8,301 bases of DNA from positions 1 through 8,301 of the forward strand of contig JANZYY010000208.1 in NCBI GenBank assembly GCA_026419705.1, written 5' to 3'. Under the pieces are notes generated by a model. The model worked only from the letters and a program-made list of their open reading frames with translations, ran no database searches and had not been told where the DNA came from. Positions 1-5,096 of this stretch are shown piece after piece. The position numbers and the translations under genes are program-made. This DNA is from Fischerella sp. (GTDB lineage Bacteria > Cyanobacteriota > Cyanobacteriia > Cyanobacteriales > Nostocaceae). Position 1 is the stretch's first letter. Each line of letters opens with the position of its first letter.

Positions 1-56
1 GGTTAGTGGTTGGTAGTTAGTAGTTGATTTTTACCACTATCCACTATCCACTAACC
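1..56. repeat. Heptamer tandem repeat inside an imperfect inverted repeat
   Basis: CCACTAT is repeated at 34-40 and 41-47, followed by CCACTAA at 48-54. The outer ends GGTTAGTGG (1-9) and CCACTAACC (48-56) are perfectly complementary, so the stretch can fold into a long imperfect hairpin. It lies ten bases past the stop of the minus-strand symporter gene, so it might help end that transcript, but there is no clean T-run. Degenerate heptamer repeats (STRR type) are known between genes of heterocystous cyanobacteria. The window opening inside such a repeat would fit an assembly break there, which is inference. Confidence 0.6.
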
Positions 57-65
57 CTTCACTCA

Positions 66-1750
66 TTAATCGAGATGATCTTCATCAAGTTCTGCAATTG
101 CTGGTGGTTCATCACCGGCTATCCGCAATACCTCAACCATCTCTTGAACTGCAAATGGTGGAGGTACTGTGAGTCGGGAAACACTCCAAGTGACAACGAA
201 ATTGATTAACATGCCAAGGGTGCCAATTCCTTCAGCTGAGACACCGAAAAACCAAGGTTGCATTCCATAGAATTTCACCCCGACTATATAAAAGATAGTA
301 AAGCACAAGCCCACTACCATACCAGCGATCGCACCTTCTCGGTTTGTCCGCTTGTCGAATACTCCTAAAATGATAATTGGGAAAAAGCTGGCTGCAGCCA
401 AACCGAAGGCAAAAGACACTACTTCAGCAACAAATCCAGGCGGATTGATACCGAAATAACCAGCAATGGCGATCGCAAAGCCTACCATTATTCTACCCAC
501 CATTACTCGCTGAGATTCTGAGGCTCCTGGATTAATCATGCGGTAGTAGATATCATGAGCAACTGCACTCGATATTACCAACAGTAATCCTGATGCTGTT
601 GATAAAGCTGCTGCCAAACCACCAACAGCCACTAAAGCAATCACCCAAGGCGCTAATTTCGCTACTTCTGGAGTTGAGAGAACGATGATGTCCCGGTCGA
701 TGTCAATCTCACTAGTTTTTTTATCTGAGGTCAACTCAATGCGTCCATTACCGTTTTTGTCAGCAAAGTTCAATAACTTGGTATTTTCCCATTTTTTCGC
801 CCAGTCTAATTGATGAATCTCTTCAATTGTGCGGTTGTGTAATGTGCTAATCAGGTTATAGCGGGCGAAGCTGGATAATGCTGGTGCTGTTGTATACAGC
901 AATGCGATTAATAGTAATGCCCAACCAGCAGAAAAGCGAGCCGATCGCACATCTGGCACTGTGTAAAAACGTACGATCGCGTGGGAAGTCCCGCAGTCCC
1001 TACCATGAGAGCAATGGTAGTAAATAAAACATCCAACATCGACTTGTTCACAAACGGTTGCGTATATTCTTGGAAACCGAGAGCGAGCTGAATTTGGTTC
1101 AATTTTGGGACAATATCACTGAAAGTAAACGCCAGTTGGGGAATGGGGTTATTAGTGAGCAGCAGAGAAATAGCAACAGCTGGAATCAAGTAAGCGTATT
1201 GGGCAACCTGAGTCCAGGTAATGCCTTTCATTCCCCTCATTCCCCCCAAGACTGAGAAAAAGCCGACAATCACCATCCCGATCGCAACGCCAGTGTTGAT
1301 ATCTACTTGCAGAAAGCGGCTAAACACAATCCCTACACCGCGCATTTGCCCTGCTACGTAAGTCATCGAGACGAAGATAGCTGCAATGACTGCAACCACG
1401 CGGGCAATGTTGGAGTAGTAGCGATCGCCAACAAAATCAGGAACTGTGTATTTGCCAAACTTCCGCAAATAAGGAGCCAAGAGCAAAGCCAACAGCACAT
1501 AGCCGCCAGTCCAGCCCATCAGGTAAATTGAACCGTCGTAACCAAGGAAGGAAATTAACCCCGCCATGGAAATAAACGAAGCGGCTGACTGGATGTCAGC
1601 CGCAGTCGCCGCACCATTAGCAAGGGAGGGAACACCTCGATCGGCTACGAAAAAGCCTTTGCTATCCTTAACGCGAGAGCGCCAACCGATATAGAGATAG
1701 ATCATGAAAGAAAGGATGACAAGTAAAGTCGTCCAAGCTTCAGCTGACAT
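66..1750 (-). pseudogene. Sodium:solute symporter large subunit (VC_2705/ActP-like), broken by a frameshift
   Basis: A membrane carrier of the sodium:solute symporter family, VC_2705 subfamily, predicted to import a small solute (probably an organic acid, substrate not known) with Na+. The N-terminal part reads from ATG 1750 with the motifs ADIQSAASFISMAG (51-64) and GKYTVPDFVGDRYYS (99-113). It stays in frame to Pro256 (985-983), then runs out of frame to 908. The C-terminal part is open in another frame down to the TAA at 66-68. Adding one C to the CCC at 985-983 restores GLPHAIVRFYTVPDVRSAR and gives one protein of 561 residues, close to the usual family length, with many hydrophobic helices. 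A loop with DKNGNGRIE (726-761) resembles an EF-hand and occurs in this subfamily. The start overlaps the stop of the DUF4212 gene by one base (TAATG), with AAGGAG at 1760-1765. This is either a real null mutation or a base lost in sequencing or assembly. The family call is firm; the substrate is not. Confidence 0.88.
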
Positions 1751-2013
1751 TACTTACCTCTCCTTTTGATTCCATATTGGCGATCGAGCTTATCTATCTG
1801 CATGGCGTAAACAAAAATCAGCACTACAAAGATATAAATCGAGCCTTGCTGCGCCATCCAGAAGCCGAGAGGTAAACCAAAAAGACGTATATTGTTCAAT
1901 GGCTGTACAAGCAGAATGCTAAAACCAATAGATACTACTGCCCAAATAAGAAGGAGATTTCTGATTAAACCTGTATTGGCACGCCAGTAAGCCTGACGTT
2001 TATCTTGGTTCAT
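1750..2013 (-). CDS. DUF4212 sodium:substrate symporter small subunit
   Basis: An 87-residue inner-membrane protein of the DUF4212 family, the small partner found next to VC_2705-type sodium symporters. The N-terminus has the family's YWRAN motif (9-13). Two hydrophobic helices lie at about 18-38 and 55-73, separated by a PLGFWMAQQGSIY segment (48-60) that is highly conserved in the family. A basic tail (KLDRQYGIKRRGK) follows. Its stop codon shares one base with the start of the large subunit, so the two are probably translationally coupled. The family role is inferred from pairing: the small protein is thought to be needed for a functional carrier, but its exact job is not established. It begins 50 bases after the end of the TPR gene on the same strand, and no clear Shine-Dalgarno precedes the ATG. 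If the large subunit is really frameshifted, this gene would have no intact partner here. Confidence 0.9.
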   Translation of the reverse strand: MNQDKRQAYWRANTGLIRNLLLIWAVVSIGFSILLVQPLNNIRLFGLPLGFWMAQQGSIYIFVVLIFVYAMQIDKLDRQYGIKRRGK

Positions 2014-2063
2014 AATTATGATTTTTTAAACGCTGAGAAGATAATTATCCTACAATAAGCGGT

Positions 2064-2900
2064 CTAGCGCTGAATATCTGTGATATTCTGCATAACTTGT
2101 TTATACAATTCGGTATTTTTCTGTTTTTGAAAAATAGCTGCGGCTCGCTGTAAGTCAGCAACTGCTCCTTGCTTATCTCCCAATGCAGCACGAGTATTAC
2201 CGCGATTATTGTAAGCGGCGGCAAATTCGGAGTTTAGGCGAATGGCTTGGTCGAAATCATTAATTGCCATTTGTCTGTCTCCAATGGCTGCACGGGCATT
2301 ACCTCGGTTATTGTAGGCAACAGCGTACTTGGGATTGAGGCGAATAGCTTGGTCGTAATCTGAAATAGCACCTTTTCGATCTCCCGTGGCGGCGCGGGCG
2401 TTACCGCGGTTGTTGAAAGCTTCGGCGTAGTTAGGAGCAAGACGAATGGCTTCGCTGTAATCTGCAATTGCTTCATTGAGATCCCCTGTAGCGGCGCGGG
2501 CGTTACCGCGATTGTTGTAGGCTTCGGCGTAGTTAGGAGCAAGATTAATGGCTTGGTTGTAATCTGCGATCGCTTTCTGTTTGTCTCCAATATCGAATTG
2601 AACTAGTCCCCGACCATTGTAGGCCGCAGCATACCTAGGATTGATTTGAAGTGCGCGGGTATAAGCTGCGATCGCGCCTTGAGAGTCTCCCTGGATATGC
2701 TTGTACTGGCCTTGAGTATAAAAATCTTCTGCTTTTGATGGTTTGGCGACTGGACTGTTGGGAGCACTTACTCCAATTTCTGTTACTAGTACATCGTTGT
2801 TCTTTGCACAAGAAACAATGCCGATGCTGACAAATGCGGTAAGCGCAGCTATGCCAACTGCAACTTTTGTGAATTTCTGCTCCTCTAACCGCAATTTCAT
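2064..2900 (-). CDS. TPR-repeat lipoprotein
   Basis: A 278-residue protein with a basic N-terminus, a hydrophobic segment at 13-30 and a lipobox-like IVSC ending at Cys31. It is therefore probably exported and lipid-anchored, facing the periplasm. A linker rich in Pro, Ser and Ala follows. Then come six consecutive 34-residue tetratricopeptide units (about 57-90, 91-124, 125-158, 159-192, 193-226, 227-260), most with the core A-YNNRGNARAA-GD-AI-DY-AI-LNP. TPRs form a superhelical scaffold for binding proteins. No catalytic domain is present and the partner is unknown. Units 3-5 are almost identical in protein and DNA, suggesting recent duplication. The gene sits just upstream of the symporter pair in the same direction (50-base gap) and downstream of the exonuclease gene (104-base gap). 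Co-transcription with the symporter is possible but not shown. No Shine-Dalgarno is visible before the ATG. Confidence 0.88.
   Translation of the reverse strand: MKLRLEEQKFTKVAVGIAALTAFVSIGIVSCAKNNDVLVTEIGVSAPNSPVAKPSKAEDFYTQGQYKHIQGDSQGAIAAYTRALQINPRYAAAYNGRGLVQFDIGDKQKAIADYNQAINLAPNYAEAYNNRGNARAATGDLNEAIADYSEAIRLAPNYAEAFNNRGNARAATGDRKGAISDYDQAIRLNPKYAVAYNNRGNARAAIGDRQMAINDFDQAIRLNSEFAAAYNNRGNTRAALGDKQGAVADLQRAAAIFQKQKNTELYKQVMQNITDIQR
2390..2544 (-). repeat. Near-identical 102-base tandem units within the TPR gene
   Basis: The blocks 2390-2442 and 2492-2544 differ at only three of 53 positions and lie exactly 102 bases apart, which equals one 34-residue TPR unit. More diverged copies continue on both sides. 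The pattern shows in-frame duplication or gene conversion of a TPR unit, and marks a spot where copy number could vary or short-read assembly could collapse repeats. Confidence 0.8.
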
Positions 2901-3004
2901 AAGTTGTTCTAGTATAAGTAAATTTTCTTGATAACTTTGCTACTCTCTGTCATTAATATTTAATCGTATTTTCCCAGAATTTTTGTTATGGTTTTAAATT
3001 AAAT

Positions 3005-3925
3005 TTACTCATTTTCATTGATACTTTCTGGAGTTTTGCCAGTCAATCGCCAAACTGTATTTTTTTCTACATCTACAGATAATTTATCCAAATTTTCTCC
3101 TAAATCTTTTTGCATTTTTTGAGTTAATGTAATGGGGAAATCTAAATGAATATCCTGAGTTTGTATAAATCTAACTAGCTCTGAGAATGATACTTTTACT
3201 GTTGTCCGCTCGTATCCAGTTAGCTTTAAATCAGAAGTTTCAGATATATTTTGAGCTTGCATAGCTTTTTTAATTCGCTCTTGCAAATGTTCGTATTCTG
3301 AATTCAACAGTTTCCGAGATTCCTCAATTTCTTGATATCTTGCTGTCAGTGCGATTAAATCTTCCGTAGCAGGGTCGGGATTAATTTTGGCATTTAGTTC
3401 TATCAAATGCGTGTGTACTTGAGCTAGATAAATGCAGTCTAGGTAAGCATATTCTATTTGCTCTTCTGTTAAAGGTCGCTGTCCCCAATTGCTAGCTTGT
3501 TCCTGTTTATCAATAGATTGAAAATTACACAACTTAGAGGCAAGAGTTTTCAGTTGGTAGTTTGGTAATGGCAAAATATAGTAAGGGATTTTTTTTGCCA
3601 TCTCTAAAGTACAAGTCACATTTTTGGCTTTTTTGTTCCCCAAAAATTTCAAATCATAGTTAGCATTATGAAATACCTTCTCAATCGCCGGATTAATCAT
3701 GATTTGTTCAATAAATTCAGCGACGACATCCGGTAAATCCAGTACATCCAGAATGTAAATGCGATCGCCGCTCATATCTGTAGGGTCATCTAGTACCTGA
3801 ATCAGCGACAATCTAGGATTGCTACTTTTGTAATCAGCAACTTCTGTATCTATCCACAATGTGGAGCTTCTGGTATATTCAGAAACCAGAGAACGAATAG
3901 CGCTGGCTGATGTCAGGTAAGGCAT
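3005..3925 (-). CDS. Ribonuclease D-like 3'-5' exonuclease (DEDDy family)
   Basis: A 306-residue exonuclease with a complete DEDDy site. Exo I is WIDTE (Asp26, Glu28), Exo II is HNANYD (Asp91), and Exo III is YAYLD (Tyr159, Asp163), preceded by NWGQRPLTEEQ as in RNase D. The family removes 3' nucleotides from structured RNA using two metal ions, acting in tRNA and other RNA maturation. The exonuclease fold covers about residues 1-175. Instead of the HRDC domains of enterobacterial RNase D there is a charged, probably coiled-coil segment (about 190-225) and an 80-residue C-terminal region I do not recognise. I chose ATG 3925 because the protein then begins MPYLTSAS, a natural start of the fold. 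The frame extends 12 codons further to a TTG at 3961, but those codons are not domain-like and neither start has a ribosome site. It lies 104 bases upstream of the TPR gene. RNA as substrate is inferred from the family. Confidence 0.87.
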   Translation of the reverse strand: MPYLTSASAIRSLVSEYTRSSTLWIDTEVADYKSSNPRLSLIQVLDDPTDMSGDRIYILDVLDLPDVVAEFIEQIMINPAIEKVFHNANYDLKFLGNKKAKNVTCTLEMAKKIPYYILPLPNYQLKTLASKLCNFQSIDKQEQASNWGQRPLTEEQIEYAYLDCIYLAQVHTHLIELNAKINPDPATEDLIALTARYQEIEESRKLLNSEYEHLQERIKKAMQAQNISETSDLKLTGYERTTVKVSFSELVRFIQTQDIHLDFPITLTQKMQKDLGENLDKLSVDVEKNTVWRLTGKTPESINENE

Positions 3926-3979
3926 AATTGGGGAAGTGCAGGTTAAGTCACAGTTTCCCAAGGTAGCATTTTTAAGTGA

Positions 3980-4015
3980 TTGTTGTTTGGTGGTTGTTGT
4001 TTGATGGTTGTTGTA
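3980..4015. repeat. 14-base tandem repeat
   Basis: TTGTTGTTTGGTGG (3980-3993) is followed by TTGTTGTTTGATGG (3994-4007) and a partial third copy (4008-4015). It has the look of the short tandem repeats between genes in Nostoc-like cyanobacteria. A complementary version (CCACCAA repeats) lies at 4188-4208, so the two could pair across the intergenic region. Confidence 0.6.
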
Positions 4016-4017
4016 CT

Positions 4018-4155
4018 CTACAGGAAGCCGAGTAAAGGGCGTCTATAGGAATAAGTAACTGCCAACAAATCGTGAATTTCAGAGGATGTTTGAGAAATAT
4101 CTAAATTCTTTGCTGGATCCCCCTCACCCCTCCTTTTTAAGGGGAGAATTTTTAT
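4018..4155 (-). other. Coding-like stretch without a start, possible gene remnant
   Basis: This covers part of the 283-base gap between the GAF and exonuclease genes. The minus-strand frame ending in TAG at 4020-4018 is open for 45 codons but has no usable start. Its last 33 codons read like protein, beginning DPAKNLDISQTSSEIHDLL and ending YRRPLLGFL. The upstream part (about 4120-4155) is the repeat-derived PLKRRGEGD seen where the CCCCTCACCCCTCC-type repeat is translated. It may be the tail of a lost gene or chance. I do not recognise the peptide. Confidence 0.25.
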
Positions 4156-4169
4156 CTAAAAGTCCCCTT
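4139..4169. repeat. Hairpin-forming intergenic repeat
   Basis: AAGGGGA (4139-4145) and TCCCCTT (4163-4169) are perfectly complementary around a 17-base loop that holds a further TTTT/AAAA pairing. It is preceded by CCCCTCACCCCTCC, a composition common in cyanobacterial interspersed repeats. It lies 40 bases past the stop of the GAF gene and may shape that transcript's 3' end, but on the minus strand it is followed by A-rich sequence rather than a U-run, so I do not call it an intrinsic terminator. Confidence 0.5.
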
Positions 4170-4187
4170 TTCATTGTTTCCTACCGG

Positions 4188-4208
4188 CCACCAACCACCA
4201 ACAAACAA
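4188..4208. repeat. Heptamer repeat CCACCAA abutting the GAF gene stop
   Basis: CCACCAA (4188-4194) and CCACCAA (4195-4201) are followed by the degenerate CAAACAA (4202-4208), which ends directly at the stop codon of the GAF gene. This is the same kind of degenerate heptamer array as at 34-54. Confidence 0.55.
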
Positions 4209-4775
4209 CTAACTCTCTTGAATACAAGGAGCCGTTGCTAGAAGTTGTGCTTCTTTTTGCATCAACTCCATATCCGCCTGTGACCAACAACGAGGTGCTT
4301 GACAGTGATGCGCTATCAACAATCCCCATAATCCCTTGGCAGTCAAGACTGGCACAACCAGATTAGCACGAACTTGCAAGCTACGGAGAAAATCTCGGTG
4401 GCAGTTAGCAATTGGTTCTAATTCAATATCAGGTATTGCTTTTACCCGTCCTGCCAAATACATAGCGGCATACTCATGATTAAAACAATCATCAGGACCT
4501 GTTGAACCAAGGATGGAAAATTCACTAGCATTTAAAGCTTCAAATGTTACCTGTCCCTGCCATTGGCAGTAAAAGTAATACAATACCACGCGATCGACCT
4601 GAAGCGAATCTCTAAGGCGGTTCGTTGTTTGTCTAACTAATTCATCACGCTCCATTGTTGCGATCAGGCGCTCAAGGATTTTTTGCAAACCACGATCGCG
4701 ATGTGCTGTGACGCTTGGATGCAATTCTGGGTTGGAATAACTTGGCACAGGTCTAAAATGAGGACAGCTTGGCAA
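4209..4775 (-). CDS. Stand-alone GAF protein resembling a DXCF cyanobacteriochrome
   Basis: A 188-residue soluble protein that is essentially one GAF domain (about 28-183) with no kinase, cyclase or other output domain. It carries the marks of bilin-binding GAF domains: VDRVVLYYF (60-68), the DXCF motif Asp95-Asp96-Cys97-Phe98, YLAGRVKAIPDI (106-117), Cys125-His126 at the canonical chromophore position, VRANLVVPVL (135-144) and LWGLLIAHHC (149-158). The two cysteines are 28 residues apart, the same spacing I recall for the dual-cysteine blue/green cyanobacteriochrome TePixJ. It may thus bind phycocyanobilin or phycoviolobilin and act as a small light sensor working through a partner. Similar cyanobacterial GAF domains without pigment exist, so binding is inference. 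The start is TTG 4775, supported by AGGAGG four bases upstream; the next in-frame Met (41) would remove the first helix. Its neighbour across the intergenic region is agrE, divergently transcribed. Confidence 0.82.
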   Translation of the reverse strand: MPSCPHFRPVPSYSNPELHPSVTAHRDRGLQKILERLIATMERDELVRQTTNRLRDSLQVDRVVLYYFYCQWQGQVTFEALNASEFSILGSTGPDDCFNHEYAAMYLAGRVKAIPDIELEPIANCHRDFLRSLQVRANLVVPVLTAKGLWGLLIAHHCQAPRCWSQADMELMQKEAQLLATAPCIQES

Positions 4776-4779
4776 TTTT

Positions 4780-4785
4780 CCTCCT
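4780..4785 (-). promoter_or_regulatory. Strong Shine-Dalgarno that sets a TTG start
   Basis: On the minus strand AGGAGG is followed by AAAA and then TTG (4775-4773). It is a full anti-16S match and the only one near this reading frame, so it supports the non-standard TTG start of the GAF gene, although the 4-base spacing is tight. Confidence 0.6.
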
Positions 4786-4860
4786 ATTTCTTATTTTACA
4801 GCAATTGTTTCTGCCCTGAAAACTAAATTTTTATACTTTGCCAGCTAGAATTTCTTGTTA

Positions 4861-4915
4861 TCTTGGTGTCTTGGTGGTTTAAGAGGTGCTTCTGTTTACC
4901 ACTAAGGCACAAAGA
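4861..4915. repeat. Imperfect inverted repeat between GAF gene and agrE
   Basis: The arms 4861-4878 and 4898-4915 are complementary at 15 of 18 positions around a 19-base loop. The composition (CTTGGTGTCTTGGTGG against CCACTAAGGCACAAAGACAC) is of a type often found dispersed between genes in Nostocales. It lies upstream of both divergent genes. No coding potential is seen in 4776-5096; the other elements there are the 4981 inverted repeat and the NtcA-like site. Confidence 0.55.
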
Positions 4916-4980
4916 CACAAAGGGAATTTTAATATTCAAAAATTTTGGTGTCTGTAGGTATATAGAATAGGAGGGATACT

Positions 4981-5003
4981 TTTTGATAGCTCAACTATCA
5001 AAA
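4981..5003. promoter_or_regulatory. Perfect inverted repeat upstream of agrE
   Basis: TTTTGATAG (4981-4989) and CTATCAAAA (4995-5003) form a perfect 9-base inverted repeat with a 5-base spacer, ending 12 bases before the NtcA-like site. It could be an operator for a dimeric regulator or, if transcribed, a hairpin. Which protein binds, if any, cannot be told from the sequence. Confidence 0.4.
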
Positions 5004-5014
5004 CCGGAACTGTA

Positions 5015-5028
5015 GTAGTAAATTTTAC
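5015..5028 (+). promoter_or_regulatory. Candidate NtcA-binding site for agrE
   Basis: The site GTAGTAAATTTTAC matches the GTA-N8-TAC consensus of NtcA, the cyanobacterial global nitrogen regulator, and is followed by A (TACA). It ends 68 bases before the agrE ATG. A class II NtcA promoter centred near -41 would start transcription around 5062. At the expected -10 position there is only an imperfect hexamer (TACTCA, 5050-5055) rather than TAN3T, so the promoter call is tentative. Nitrogen control would suit an arginine-degrading enzyme. Confidence 0.5.
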
Positions 5029-5096
5029 AATAGACTCAGCACAAATTAGTACTCAGTCATAAACCAATCGCATCTATAAGGCTAGTGACATTATTT

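Noticed and set aside
66..1750. Two separate overlapping symporter genes (908-1750 and 66-959)
   Set aside because: The first lacks the C-terminal helices and the second lacks the N-terminal ones. One added base joins them into a single family-length protein with the correct junction sequence.
2012..2048. Two copies of the palindromic octamer ATAATTAT (2012-2019 and 2041-2048) before the DUF4212 gene
   Set aside because: They are very AT-rich and short, and could easily arise by chance; no known operator matches.
2288..2593. CRISPR-like or satellite array
   Set aside because: The 102-base periodicity is the coding of 34-residue TPR units; there are no unique spacers or short identical repeats.
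3926..3961. TTG start extending the exonuclease by 12 residues
   Set aside because: No ribosome site precedes it and the added residues (MGNCDLTCTSPI) do not look like part of the fold; ATG 3925 gives a natural N-terminus.
4124..4174. Small minus-strand ORF of 16 codons starting at ATG 4174
   Set aside because: It lies wholly within the CCCC/GGGG repeat hairpin and has no ribosome site; its peptide is repeat-derived.
5085..5096. GTG 5085 as the agrE start
   Set aside because: It adds only MTLF before the conserved family N-terminus; ATG 5097 gives the usual 703 residues. It is not excluded, since the AAGG at 5077-5080 is nearer to it.
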